This document shows positions 54,196-63,746 of a DNA stretch of 64,000 bases, piece by piece. The position numbers and the translations under genes were made by a program. Under the pieces are notes generated by a model. The model was not told the DNA's origin. It did no database searches and saw only the letters and a program-made list of their open reading frames with translations. Each line of letters opens with the position of its first letter. Position 1 is the stretch's first letter. The stretch comes from Deltaproteobacteria bacterium (GTDB taxonomy: Bacteria; Desulfobacterota; Binatia; Binatales; Binataceae), in contig JAFAHS010000249.1 of the NCBI GenBank assembly GCA_019237115.1, forward strand, positions 1 through 64,000, read 5' to 3'.

Positions 54196-55542
54196 TCATG
54201 CAGCGGCCCACCCGACCTTGCCGTTCAGCACCTCGACCAGGGCCCCGATCGGATAGCGCTCCTGCCGGGTGGTATCGCGATCCCGCAGCGTCACGGTGTC
54301 GTCTTCCATGGTCTGATGGTCGATGGTCACGCCGAACGGAGTGCCGACTTCGTCCTGCCGGCGATAGCGGCGTCCGATCGATCCGGCCTGATCGTAGGCA
54401 GTAGTGAAATGCCGCGCGAGCATCTCGCGCACCGCCACGGCCTTCTCCGGCTGGCCACCCTTGCGCAGCAGCGGATAGACCGCCACCTTGATCGGCGCCA
54501 GGCGCGGGTTAAACCGCATCACGATCCGCTCCTCGTTCTCGACCACGTCTTCGTCGTACGCGTCGAGCATGAACGCGAGCATCGCGCGGTCCACCCCCAA
54601 CGCCGGTTCGATTACCCACGGACGATAACGGCGCTTGGCGTCTTCGTCGAAGTAGCTCAGGTCCCGGCCGCTGGCCCTGGCGTGCTGATCGAGATCGAAG
54701 CTGCCGCGCTTGGCGATGCCCTCCAACTCGCCCCAGCCGAACGGATACAGATATTCGAGATCGGTGGTGCCGCTGGAATAGTGCGACAGCTCGTCGGCCG
54801 CGTGCTCACGCCGACGCAGGTGGTCAGCCCGCAGCCCATATCTGACATGCCAGTCGGCCCGGAACTCGACCCAGTAGCGGTACCACTTCTCTTCCTCCCC
54901 GGTCTCCGGCTTGATGAAGAATTCCATTTCCATCTGCTCGAACTCGCGGGTGCGGAAGATAAAGTTCTCGGTGGTGATTTCGTTGCGGAACGATTTCCCG
55001 ATTTGCGCGACGCCAAACGGCAGCTTCACGCGCTGCGTGTCGACCAGGTTCTGGAAGTTCGCAAAAATTCCCTGCGCGGTCTCGGGACGAAGAAAAACGG
55101 TACTGGCGGTGTCCTCGACCGGGCCCATGAAGGTCTTGAACATCAGGTTGAACTGGCGGGCCGGGGTGAGCTCGCCCCCGCATTCGGGACATTGGGGGCC
55201 TGCGACCTTGTCGGCGCGAAAGCGCAGCTTACAGTTCTTGCAGTCGACCATCGGGTCGGTAAAGTTCTCCAGATGCCCGGACGCCTCCCAGGTGCGCGGA
55301 TGCTGGAAAATCGCCGAGTCGAGTCCCAGCACGTCGCTGCGGGATTGAACCATTTCGCGCCACCAGGCTTCCTTGACGTTGCGTTTCAACTCGGTGCCGA
55401 GCGGGCCGTAGTCGTAGGTCGAGCCGAGGCCCCCGTAAATCTCGCTGGTCGGAAAGACGATTCCTCTGCGCTTGCATAGGTTGACCAGCTTTTCCATCGT
55501 GACCGCGTTCTTGCGCGCGGTCGTTGCTTGTTCGTCCGACAA
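54196..55542 (-). CDS. glyS: Glycyl-tRNA synthetase (dimeric alpha2 type)
   Basis: 448-residue class II synthetase of the homodimeric type. LCKRRGIVFPTSEIYGGLGSTYDYGP at the N-terminus, zinc-like CKNCKLRF and CPECGGEL, motif 2 FRNEITTENFIFRTREFEQ region and motif 3 GVDRAMLAF are clear. The start is a TTG at 55542 with AGGAAGGA close before it; an ATG at 55497 is a weaker option. It lies 34 nt after the phosphodiesterase gene. Confidence 0.96.
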   Translation of the reverse strand: MSDEQATTARKNAVTMEKLVNLCKRRGIVFPTSEIYGGLGSTYDYGPLGTELKRNVKEAWWREMVQSRSDVLGLDSAIFQHPRTWEASGHLENFTDPMVDCKNCKLRFRADKVAGPQCPECGGELTPARQFNLMFKTFMGPVEDTASTVFLRPETAQGIFANFQNLVDTQRVKLPFGVAQIGKSFRNEITTENFIFRTREFEQMEMEFFIKPETGEEEKWYRYWVEFRADWHVRYGLRADHLRRREHAADELSHYSSGTTDLEYLYPFGWGELEGIAKRGSFDLDQHARASGRDLSYFDEDAKRRYRPWVIEPALGVDRAMLAFMLDAYDEDVVENEERIVMRFNPRLAPIKVAVYPLLRKGGQPEKAVAVREMLARHFTTAYDQAGSIGRRYRRQDEVGTPFGVTIDHQTMEDDTVTLRDRDTTRQERYPIGALVEVLNGKVGWAAA

Positions 55543-55576
55543 GATTCCTTCCTGACACTTTCCGCCGGCGGACGGT

Positions 55577-56116
55577 TTATTCGCCGAGCTGAACGATCTG
55601 TGCCGAGCGCACCACTCCGTCCGCGACTTCCAGGATTGCTACCGTCCCCGGGATGTTGGTCAAATTTCGCGGCAAGGTAGCGCTGCCCGGGTTTACCACC
55701 AGAGTCGCGCCGAAGCGCACCACTCCCTCGATATGGCTGTGACCCTGCACGACCACATCGACGGGGCCGCCGAAATGCCGGTGCATCGCTCGTTCGAAGA
55801 CTTCCTGCGAGGTCTCGTCGGGCGTCGGAATCGCGTGCACCAGCCCGATGCGCACGCCTTCCAGCTTAAGCAGGTGCGCTTCGCGTACGCGGTCGTCCGC
55901 CGCGAGCCGGTGCTGATGGCCATCGAGGCCTTCGTCGCCGTTGCCGAGCGCGGCGATCACCGGCGCGATCTGGGCCAATTCGTCGAGCACCCGGTTCACG
56001 TACACATCGCCGGCATGCATCACGAGGTCGATGCCACGAAAGACCTCGAAGACGCGGGCCGGAAGATGCTCGCAAGCTTCGGGAATGTGAGTATCCGAAA
56101 TCAAGCCGATGCGCAT
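55577..56116 (-). CDS. YfcE/MJ0936-type metallophosphodiesterase
   Basis: 179 residues of the calcineurin-like fold. Metal-binding motifs: SDTHIPE, HAGDVY, LGNGDEG, VHAIP and GHSHIEG; NPGSATLPR follows. Members of this family hydrolyse phosphodiesters such as cyclic nucleotides. The ATG at 56116 gives the typical MRIGLISDTH start. Upstream of glyS on the same strand, so perhaps co-transcribed. Confidence 0.92.
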   Translation of the reverse strand: MRIGLISDTHIPEACEHLPARVFEVFRGIDLVMHAGDVYVNRVLDELAQIAPVIAALGNGDEGLDGHQHRLAADDRVREAHLLKLEGVRIGLVHAIPTPDETSQEVFERAMHRHFGGPVDVVVQGHSHIEGVVRFGATLVVNPGSATLPRNLTNIPGTVAILEVADGVVRSAQIVQLGE

Positions 56117-56259
56117 CGTGATACGCTGCGGGGCAGGAACCGCCCTACAGCGCGAGGAAACAAGGCTATCATGGCGCCGACGCGCGGAGCAATTTTCAGC
56201 CCTGAATGGTTGAATCAAACCTGCTGGCTCATGATAAAAGCCATCTCAGCGGAGGAACC

Positions 56260-56592
56260 ATGCCAACCCCGAGGATCAGATCCGCCGCCATCGCACTTGC
56301 GGCCCTGATGATGCTGGCGGGATGCAGCCACAAGCTGGTCGCGACCCCAGGGCAGACCCAGGTATCGATTTATCCCGACGAGAACACCTACCAGAAGCTT
56401 TCGCAGATGAAGGCGCAAGGCGGAGTCGCGGGCATGCTCAGCGGGATGGGGGAAAATCTCGCGACCGGTAAACTGGACAACCAGACCCCCGTGAAGATTA
56501 TCTCCAGCGATGACCTGGGTTCGAACGTGGAGGTATCGGATGGTCCGTCGAAGGGGATGAAGGGGTTCGTTCCAAAAGCCAACGTGGACTGA
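56260..56592 (+). CDS. Small lipoprotein with SH3-like C-terminal domain
   Basis: 110 residues. A signal peptide ends with the lipobox LAGC, Cys at 22, so it is a predicted lipoprotein. The C-terminal half (VKIISSDDLGSNVEV, GMKGFVPKANV) resembles a bacterial SH3-type fold that might bind peptidoglycan; this is a weak resemblance. GGAGG lies 7 bases before the ATG at 56260, which is preferred over an in-frame ATG at 56206. It is divergent from the phosphodiesterase gene. Confidence 0.85.
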   Translation: MPTPRIRSAAIALAALMMLAGCSHKLVATPGQTQVSIYPDENTYQKLSQMKAQGGVAGMLSGMGENLATGKLDNQTPVKIISSDDLGSNVEVSDGPSKGMKGFVPKANVD

Positions 56593-56609
56593 GCAGCGAG
56601 CTCGCTGCT
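56592..56609. terminator. Palindrome after the lipoprotein gene
   Basis: AGCAGCGAG followed by CTCGCTGCT is a perfect 9-bp inverted repeat with no spacer, starting within the TGA of the lipoprotein gene. No T run follows, so termination is uncertain. Confidence 0.4.
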
Positions 56610-56763
56610 TGACGATTTCCGGTGGAAAAGCGAAGACCCTCGGTGCCGCCCGCAATCACAGTCGGACGTGCCTGCCATAAGCGAGCTTCGTAGCGGGCCA
56701 TTGCGCCCGACGCGATGAACCCGTGCCCGCCTTTTCGCAACCGGGCCCACCACGCGGTGCGGG

Positions 56764-58014
56764 CTAGGACGCTTTGCTGTACTGTCTTGGGGCCGAGCCG
56801 ATGACCCCTGCGGATTCCAGCTCCACAATATCGGTCTCACTCATGCCAAGCAGCCGGCGGAACACCTCACCGTTGTGTTCGCCTAGCAAGGGCGCTGGAC
56901 GGTCGGCCTGCAGCGGGGTCTTGGAGAAGCGGGCGACCGCACCCGGATAGAGATGGGTTCCAACCACCGCGCGGTCCACGGGCACGAAATACTCGCGGGC
57001 CGCGGTTTGTACATCGCCCAGCACCGCGGCCGCTGAATTCACTGGCGCCGCGTACACACCCGCGCGTTGCAAGCGAGCGAGCGCTTCTTCTCCGGCAAGG
57101 TTTGCGAGCGCGCCGCCCAGTTCCGCATCCAATGCGTCTTCGTTTGCCTTGCGCTGCGCGGCGTCGGAAAAGCGCGCATCCCCGGCGAGATGCTCGACGC
57201 CCAGTGCCACTGTGACCGCTCGCCATTGCGCATCGTTGGCGGCGGCGACTGCGATCCACCCGCTGTCGGCGGCGCATCGATAGATTCCGTGCGGCGCCCA
57301 GTCGCGATGGCGATTGCCCTGCGCTCGCGGAATCTCGTGGGTCAGCTGGTACTCGATGATTGGCGCCGCCAGCAACGGGATCGCGCCCTCGACTTGCGCA
57401 AGCTCTATCCATTGTCCCGCGCCGGTGCGTTCGCGTTCGTTCAGCGCCGCCAGGACCCCGAAAGTTCCGGTCAGGCCGCTGACCGGGTCGCCGAGCGCGT
57501 TGGAGAGCGTGTAGGGCTGCTCCGCGTCGTGATAGCGCGTAAGTCCGGTCACCCCTGCCATCGCCTCAACCGTGTTCCCGTACCCGCGCGATTCGGTTTC
57601 CGGGCCCCCGTACCCGAACGAGGGCATCGAGATCATGATGAGGCGGGGATTGATTGGCTGCAGCACCTCCCAGTCGAGTCCGAAGCGTTTCATGATTCCC
57701 GGACTGTAGTTCTCGACGAGCATGTCCGCGGTTTTCACCAGGCGCTTTACCAGCTCGATGCCGCGCGGATTGTTCAAGTCGAGTGTGACCCCGAGCTTGC
57801 CGCGGTTCACCGTGTTGAAGGTCGGGGAACGTTCGATCGGTTGCATCTCGGGCGGAGCCATCGAAAGCGACCCGCGCCACCAATCGAAGAATTGCGTATC
57901 TTCGACCTTGATAACCTCGGCGCCCATTTCCGCAAGCATTGCCCCGAGCAGCGGTCCCGCCCATCCCATCGACAGGTCGAGGACTCGAATCTTTCCATCA
58001 AGCATGGTGCTCAT
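56764..58014 (-). CDS. CaiB/BaiF CoA-transferase with catalytic Asp (second gene of pair)
   Basis: 416-residue class III CoA-transferase. LDLSMGWAGPLLGAMLAEMGAEVIKVE starts the fold; VNRGKLGVTLDL, MVENYSPGIMKRFG and the catalytic Asp in NALGDPVSG follow. It overlaps the upstream CoA-transferase gene by ATGA and so is likely co-expressed in fixed ratio with it. Together with the Asp-lacking partner this resembles the BbsE/BbsF heteromer of benzylsuccinate metabolism. Substrate is unknown. Confidence 0.9.
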   Translation of the reverse strand: MSTMLDGKIRVLDLSMGWAGPLLGAMLAEMGAEVIKVEDTQFFDWWRGSLSMAPPEMQPIERSPTFNTVNRGKLGVTLDLNNPRGIELVKRLVKTADMLVENYSPGIMKRFGLDWEVLQPINPRLIMISMPSFGYGGPETESRGYGNTVEAMAGVTGLTRYHDAEQPYTLSNALGDPVSGLTGTFGVLAALNERERTGAGQWIELAQVEGAIPLLAAPIIEYQLTHEIPRAQGNRHRDWAPHGIYRCAADSGWIAVAAANDAQWRAVTVALGVEHLAGDARFSDAAQRKANEDALDAELGGALANLAGEEALARLQRAGVYAAPVNSAAAVLGDVQTAAREYFVPVDRAVVGTHLYPGAVARFSKTPLQADRPAPLLGEHNGEVFRRLLGMSETDIVELESAGVIGSAPRQYSKAS

Positions 58015-59225
58015 AACGCTCTCGCCCTGTCCCGCGTCCCCTCCATCGCTCCGCCCGGCAGCCCCAGGCGCGATTGGAGGATTTCACGATTGTGCTCGCC
58101 CAAGCGCGGCGCCGGCCGCGAGGCTTCCGGGCGCTGCGAGGAAAAGCGCAGGGAGGCGCCGGGAATGCGAATCCTCCCCAGATCGGGATCCAGAATCGTC
58201 TCGAAAAATTCGCGGGCCCGGGTCTGCTCCCACTCCAGTACTTCGGCCACGCTCGGAATCGGGACGAGCGGAATCGCGCGGCGCTGGCCTTCGCGGTACA
58301 ACCACGCGCGCTCGTGCTTCAGGAAGAACTCCTCGACCATCCGCAGCAGCTCGTCGTTGTTCACCATCCGCTGTCGCGCGCTCGCAAAGCGCGCGTCGCT
58401 GCCCAGCGCCGGCTCGCCCATCAATTGGAAGAGCGCCTGAAACTGTTTGTCGGTGACGCATTGGAGGCCCGCATAGCCATCGCGGCATCGGAGCGTCACG
58501 ATCAGAAACGGACCGACCGCGAAGCGCTTGCCGGCCCGTTCACGCGCGACACCGACGTACTGGAAGGTGACGGGCTCGTAGATCATGGTCGCCACGGTGG
58601 CTTCCAGCAGCGAGATGTCGACGTGCTGGCCCGGCCGATTGGAGAGCTTGCGCGCGAGCACCGCCTGCAGCGCGGCGATGGCGCCATAGAGCCCGCCCAC
58701 ATACTGCGCGAGCGACCCGGGTGGGGTCAGCGGCTCGCGATCCTTCTCGCCGACCGGGTAGGTCCATCCACCCCGGGCAAACAGGGTGAGGTCGTTGAGG
58801 ATGGCATCGCGGTCGGGACCATCCTGTCCGAAATTCGAAATCGAAATGATCGAGAGGCGGGGAAATTTCGCGAGCAGTTCCTCAGCTGGAAAACCGAGTC
58901 TGGCCAGAGTGCCCGGCGCGAAGTTCTCGACCATCAGATCGGCGTCGCCCAGCAGCTTGAGGAGCGCGTCGCGAGCGGCCGGATCTTTAAGGTTTAGGGT
59001 GATGCCCAGTTTGTTGGCGTTGAGAAAGGCAAACAGCCCGCCGCGATCGCGCGCACCATTCCCGTTGGATCGAAACGGCCCCAGTCTGCGCCCGCCTTCG
59101 CCGCCGGGCGGTTCCACTTTGATTACTTCCGCGCCGTAGTCGGCGAGCAGTTTGGTCGCATACGGACCCGCAATGAAGTGCGTAAGATCGACGACCCGGA
59201 TATCGCTCAGCGCGCGATAGCGCAT
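58011..59225 (-). CDS. CaiB/BaiF CoA-transferase subunit lacking the catalytic Asp (first gene of pair)
   Basis: 404-residue class III CoA-transferase homologue. VVDLTHFIAGPYATKLLADYGAEVIKVE, MVENFAPGTLARLGF and VDISLLEA are typical, but at the catalytic position the sequence reads GSLAQYVGG, with Gln where the active subunit has Asp. Such proteins are known to pair with an active partner. The ATG at 59225 was chosen; 59261 is an alternative. Its stop overlaps the next CoA-transferase gene (ATGA). Confidence 0.88.
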   Translation of the reverse strand: MRYRALSDIRVVDLTHFIAGPYATKLLADYGAEVIKVEPPGGEGGRRLGPFRSNGNGARDRGGLFAFLNANKLGITLNLKDPAARDALLKLLGDADLMVENFAPGTLARLGFPAEELLAKFPRLSIISISNFGQDGPDRDAILNDLTLFARGGWTYPVGEKDREPLTPPGSLAQYVGGLYGAIAALQAVLARKLSNRPGQHVDISLLEATVATMIYEPVTFQYVGVARERAGKRFAVGPFLIVTLRCRDGYAGLQCVTDKQFQALFQLMGEPALGSDARFASARQRMVNNDELLRMVEEFFLKHERAWLYREGQRRAIPLVPIPSVAEVLEWEQTRAREFFETILDPDLGRIRIPGASLRFSSQRPEASRPAPRLGEHNREILQSRLGLPGGAMEGTRDRARAL

Positions 59226-59484
59226 GACCCCATCCCCGGGGGCATTCGAGCGCAGCCGCATCACCCTGTCAAACCCGTCGTGGCGCGAGCGCCCGCAAAA
59301 GTTTGTGCCCGACCCGCCGGGCGGCAAGGCCAATGTTCGCCTCACACCGTTCGGGGTTCTGACCTGCACCAACGTCGGCAACGCCGAGGGGGGTTGTCTG
59401 GTTGCTCGCGATCTCGATGATCGTCGCCGTGGGGTTCGCCGCGGCGAGCCGCTCTGCCCGTCTCGGGCATCGCGTCCCTCATGT

Positions 59485-59808
59485 ATGATGCGCTCTCACA
59501 TGAGGCTTACTCATATAGCCGCACTGGCGGCGGCGAGTTGGTACCTGCTGGTTCCGATGTTCGATCCCAAGTCCGGAAAAGTGGTTCCGTTGGCCATCTC
59601 GGAGTGGAACGAAGAAGGAATTTTCGACAGCGAGAAAGATTGTCTTAACGCCAAGCGCAGCCTGGTCGAGGAATATCGCATGAGCGGCGCTGCTCCGCGC
59701 GTTCAGAACATCGTGAGTGCGCAGGCGGCCTGTGTCGCGAGTGACGACCCCCGCCTGCAAGGTAAGGTTCCTTTCAGCCTGGGACCACCCCCGCCTCCAC
59801 CTAGATAG
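59485..59808 (+). CDS. Small secreted protein with DDPRL signature (paralogue A)
   Basis: About 107 residues. An N-terminal signal-type helix (from ATG at 59485, 59488 or 59500) ends near SWYLLVP. The mature part has LAISEWNEEGIF, two Cys (EKDC and AQAAC) and ASDDPRL, then a Pro-rich tail. Two proteins at 61296-61640 and 61696-62025 share this order, so this is a local family. Function unknown; the Cys pair suggests a periplasmic disulfide. Confidence 0.75.
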   Translation: MMRSHMRLTHIAALAAASWYLLVPMFDPKSGKVVPLAISEWNEEGIFDSEKDCLNAKRSLVEEYRMSGAAPRVQNIVSAQAACVASDDPRLQGKVPFSLGPPPPPPR

Positions 59809-59964
59809 GAAGCAGGCGACTCGGCGAGATTTGATGGTGGTTCTCGCGGCGCCAGCGACAGCGCGTCCTCGCGCAAAGTCTCGGGAACCCGGCGAGTTCC
59901 GGCGCCGTTGTGGGTCGGCGAGCGCCCGTCGTAGTCTGGGCGCTGGTAACCAGGAGGTGTTTCG

Positions 59965-61200
59965 ATGGCTATGCAAAGTGTCTCCGAGCTCGAAGCCAGT
60001 CCGGAAGTGCAGGGTCTGCGAACTCGTGTTAGCGGTTTTCTCGAGGAATTCATCTATCCAAACGAACCGGTCCTGCTCCGGCACGATTCGGAAGCGGGCC
60101 GCACGATGCGCTCGATTCAGGCCAAGGCCAAAGAGCGTGGCCTGTGGGCGCTTGGGCTTCCCAAGGAAATCGGCGGGGGCGGATTGGGCTTCATGCCCTA
60201 CGTATTCGTCAATGAACTCGTCGGACGCAGCGAATTCGCGATGGCAGGCCTGGGAACGCATTCCGCGCAGGACGCGACCATGCTGTACCTGTACGGGAGC
60301 GCCGAGCAGAAGAAGCGCTGGATGCTCCCCCTGGTAAATGGCGACATCTATCCATGCTTCTCGATGACCGAGCCGGAAGTCTCGGGTGCCGATCCAACCG
60401 GGCTGCGCACCCGCGCGGTTCAAGACGGCGACGATTGGGTCATCAACGGCCACAAATGGTTTTCCAGTGGCGCAAACCGGGCCGCCTACACCACGGTGAT
60501 GCTGGTGACCGATCCCGAAGCGCCGACCTACGAGCGCTTCAGCATGATCATCGTGCCTACCGATACTCCCGGCTTCGAAATCGTCCGGGTGGTCCCGGTG
60601 ATGGGCGAGACCGAAGGCGGGCATTGCGAGCTTAAGTTCAACAACGTGCGCGTGCCGCTCACCAACCTGCTCGGACCGCGCGGCCAGGCATTCAAAATCG
60701 CGCAGCGGCGGCTCGGACCGGGACGCATCTATCATTGCATGCGCTGGCTCGGGCAGGCGCAGCGCGCCTTCGAACTGATGGTAAATCGCGCGATCAATCG
60801 CCAGGCATTCGGTGGACCGCTGGCCGACAAGCAGACCATCCAGAACTGGATCGCGGATTCCGCCGCGGAGATCCAGGCGGCCCGCCTGCTTACCCTCAAC
60901 GCCGCCGCCAAGATCGATTCCGGTGACGAGGCGCGCGTCGAGATCGCGTTAATCAAATTCTTCGGGGCCAAGGTGCTGCACGACGTGATCGACCGCGCCA
61001 TCCAGGTGCACGGCGCGATGGGCGTCTCGGAAGACACTCCCCTGGCGCGTATGTACCGTCACGCACGCTTCGCGAGAATCTACGACGGACCCGACGAAGT
61101 CCACCGGATGACGGTCGCGCGTCGAATCACCAACGAATACAAGAAAGGCCGCAAATGGGACTTTGGCCGCGGCGTGAGGGACGGGGGCGGATTTCGATAA
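59965..61200 (+). CDS. Acyl-CoA dehydrogenase
   Basis: 411 residues, FAD-dependent acyl-CoA dehydrogenase, introducing the alpha-beta double bond in an acyl-CoA. Blocks: LGLPKEIGGGGLGF, YPCFSMTEPEVSGADP, VINGHKWFSSGA, MGETEGGHCELKFNNV, IQVHGAMGVSEDTPLARMYR and ARIYDGPDEVHR near the C-terminus. The ribosome site AGGAGGTG, 5 bases before the ATG, is perfect. Its nearest metabolic neighbours are the two CoA-transferase genes, transcribed the other way. Confidence 0.95.
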   Translation: MAMQSVSELEASPEVQGLRTRVSGFLEEFIYPNEPVLLRHDSEAGRTMRSIQAKAKERGLWALGLPKEIGGGGLGFMPYVFVNELVGRSEFAMAGLGTHSAQDATMLYLYGSAEQKKRWMLPLVNGDIYPCFSMTEPEVSGADPTGLRTRAVQDGDDWVINGHKWFSSGANRAAYTTVMLVTDPEAPTYERFSMIIVPTDTPGFEIVRVVPVMGETEGGHCELKFNNVRVPLTNLLGPRGQAFKIAQRRLGPGRIYHCMRWLGQAQRAFELMVNRAINRQAFGGPLADKQTIQNWIADSAAEIQAARLLTLNAAAKIDSGDEARVEIALIKFFGAKVLHDVIDRAIQVHGAMGVSEDTPLARMYRHARFARIYDGPDEVHRMTVARRITNEYKKGRKWDFGRGVRDGGGFR

Positions 61201-61295
61201 GCGGGAGACCAATTCGCAGACGCTGCCGATTTACCAGAGTGGGAAATCTGTGTCGGGCGCTTCGGGTGGTGGCACGGGGACGTTCAAGGCGCAGG

Positions 61296-61640
61296 TCAGC
61301 TTCCTTTGGGAGCGGGTGCAGGTGCCCCAGCTGACGGCGCGGGTGACGGCTCGGGAAGCGAAACAGGCTTGAGATTCTTAAGCCTCGGGTCGTTACTCGG
61401 AAAGCAGCCGACCTCTCGATTAATCCGGTTTTGCAGTTCCTTGAGAGAGTCTTGGCAGCCCTCGAAAGTCGGGAACACCTTGATTTGCTCCCATGTCGAG
61501 ATTGAGGAACTGGAGTCCCCCTGGGGATAGAAAGCGTTTGGGGTAGGCGAAAGAACGTACCACGCAAACGGCGGGTCGGCGGCGGGCAGGCAACCCAGCA
61601 TGGTTACCAGGAAAACCGCCAGCATGGAGCGCAGAAGCAT
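61296..61640 (-). CDS. Small lipoprotein with DDPRL-like signature (paralogue B)
   Basis: 114 residues. Signal peptide with lipobox VTMLGC, then WYVLSPTPNAF, ISTWEQIKVF, two Cys (FEGC and EVGC) and SNDPRL, and a Pro/Ala tail. The ATG at 61640 is used; an upstream ATG at 61706 overlaps the neighbouring paralogue and adds a non-signal tail. Same family as at 59485 and 61696. Function unknown. Confidence 0.75.
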   Translation of the reverse strand: MLLRSMLAVFLVTMLGCLPAADPPFAWYVLSPTPNAFYPQGDSSSSISTWEQIKVFPTFEGCQDSLKELQNRINREVGCFPSNDPRLKNLKPVSLPEPSPAPSAGAPAPAPKGS

Positions 61641-61695
61641 GCCGCGTTTGACTATGTGGGGATTGGCCTGCACGTTGGTCCGCGCCGCTGATTTC

Positions 61696-62025
61696 CTATG
61701 TTCCAACCATGGGCTTGTGTGGGAAGAACCACAAAATTTTCAGCCGCGGATCATCGCTCGGGATGCACTGGACCGGGCGCTGAACCTTGTTCTGCACTCT
61801 TGGCAGGGCGTTTTCGCACGCATCGATGTTGGGAAACCGTCCTACCATGACCCAGTCTGAAACCGGCGAGCTCAGGCTGCCATTGGGAAATGCAGGAGTA
61901 GGGCTGGGCGAGAGCGCATAGACCACGGGCACGGTGGAGGTGCAGGCGGGCACGCCCACCAGGAACGCGAGCAGCGCCGAGACACCCAACCTACGCCCTA
62001 GTGCCACGACGCCGGGATTCCACAT
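61696..62025 (-). CDS. Small lipoprotein with DDPRL signature (paralogue C)
   Basis: 109 residues. N-terminal hydrophobic stretch ending VGVPAC (probable lipid Cys), then VYALSPSPTPAF, VSDWVMVGRF, two Cys (IDAC and PVQC) and PSDDPRL. 55 nt upstream of paralogue B, from which it probably arose by tandem duplication. Function unknown. Confidence 0.75.
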   Translation of the reverse strand: MWNPGVVALGRRLGVSALLAFLVGVPACTSTVPVVYALSPSPTPAFPNGSLSSPVSDWVMVGRFPNIDACENALPRVQNKVQRPVQCIPSDDPRLKILWFFPHKPMVGT

Positions 62026-62240
62026 TGCTCCGTTCGCGGGAGGACGGCTCGCGCAAGCGCAGAGCGGCAGTCTCGGTTCGAGAACCGGTCCAATTCGGTC
62101 GCCAGCTCGGTTTGAATCGTCGCGTATCGTCCGCGCTGGTTACAGCTCTGGTCGTAAGCGAGTTCGCGAAGGTAATCGGCGCGAATCGAAGCGGTCGCGC
62201 CCTCTTTACGTCCCCAAAAGCTCGCGTCAGAGTTGGCCAT
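61998..62240 (-). CDS. Possible small protein, 80 residues
   Basis: An ATG at 62240 with AGG nine bases before it opens a frame whose composition looks protein-like (for example TIQTELATELDRF and two Cys). It overlaps the start of paralogue C by 28 bases. No family recognised, no signal peptide. It may instead be an accidental frame in GC-rich DNA. Confidence 0.35.
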   Translation of the reverse strand: MANSDASFWGRKEGATASIRADYLRELAYDQSCNQRGRYATIQTELATELDRFSNRDCRSALARAVLPRTEQCGIPASWH

Positions 62241-62500
62241 TGGTTCAACCTAGGCGGAGACGGTCGCCAAAGGCAATCGGGCGCGCCGCCTCTAGGTGGC
62301 TGAATTTACAGGCTCACCATTTGGCTTGGAACGCCCCTGAAGCCGCCCCCTTTAGCGCGCGACGGCGTCCAGCAAGCAGCTAAAAATGACCGCCCCAAGC
62401 TAGTAGCCGCGAAGCGACAGACACGGAGAATTAGCGAAGTGAACTTTCCCGCCAACGCGAGCGGTCACCGCTCCACCGAACCGCGCATCGGCAGATTTTC
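62241..62500. other. Intergenic region before glnB 3' end
   Basis: 260 bases between the possible small gene and the end of glnB. No convincing gene, terminator hairpin or tRNA was seen. Only short frames of atypical composition are present. Confidence 0.4.
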
Positions 62501-62857
<357 letters not shown>

Positions 62858-63105
62858 TCACGCAGGTGAAAGAGCGCTCCACGCAATCCGGTCGACCTGC
62901 TTCACCTTGTCCCCAGTGCGGTCCTCTGCGCAAGTCCCTCGGTTGATGACCATCATCTGCGATACTTCTAGCATGCTTGGGTCTCCGGCTTACGCAAGCC
63001 CAGTGCCAGTCTTCAACTCTCGGACCGCCGGTGGCAGCCGGTCTGTTCACGATGGTCTTGCCCGCGCCGCGGGCGAACGACCAAGGAACGGGCACCCCAT
63101 GATCA

Positions 63106-63723
63106 CTAGCGGTTCGGCACCGCACCCTCGGTGCGCCTGCGCTCGCCAACTCTGGGTTCCGCGCCCCTCAGCAGTCGTCGAATGTTTTCGGAATGACGCA
63201 GCAGTACCAACCCGCTGATCACAATCGCCAGCACCAGGTAGGGCCGCGGTCCGCCCACTGCCGCCACGGCGATGGGAATGACCAACGCGGCAACAATCGA
63301 AGCCAGCGACATAATCCGAGAGCTTACTAGCGCGATCGCAAAGGCGGCCATTGCAAATAGCAATGCGAACGGTGAGAGCATCACCCATACGCCGAGCGCG
63401 GCGGAAACACCTTTGCCGCCACGGAACCGCAGGAAGATCGAACAGATCGATCCCAGGAAAGCGGCCAGCGCTGTCCACGCAAGTTGGGACGGCACAAACC
63501 CGAGTGCGCGGGCGGCGGCCACGGGCAGCGCACCTTTGAAAACATCGCCCACGAAAGTCAAGACCGCGGCACTTAAACCTCCCACGCGCGCGACATTGGT
63601 CATCCCGATATTTCCCGAACCAACCATGCGCGGATCGAAACCGCGCAGACGTCCCACCAGGACTCCGAATGGAATCGATCCGATCAGATACGCGGCGATC
63701 ATCATGAGTGCGAAACTGAACAA
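63106..63723 (-). CDS. plsY: Glycerol-3-phosphate acyltransferase PlsY
   Basis: 205-residue inner-membrane enzyme that acylates glycerol 3-phosphate with acyl-phosphate, the first step of phospholipid synthesis. AAYLIGSIPFGVLVGRL, GSGNIGMTNVAR (conserved motif, Met where Ala is usual), RFRGGKGVS and LRHSENIRRLL are present, with about five hydrophobic helices. The start is a TTG at 63723 with GAGGA upstream. It starts 24 bases downstream of tRNA-Pro. Confidence 0.96.
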   Translation of the reverse strand: MFSFALMMIAAYLIGSIPFGVLVGRLRGFDPRMVGSGNIGMTNVARVGGLSAAVLTFVGDVFKGALPVAAARALGFVPSQLAWTALAAFLGSICSIFLRFRGGKGVSAALGVWVMLSPFALLFAMAAFAIALVSSRIMSLASIVAALVIPIAVAAVGGPRPYLVLAIVISGLVLLRHSENIRRLLRGAEPRVGERRRTEGAVPNR

Positions 63724-63746
63724 CTTGTGGATCCTCGGAAGGACAG

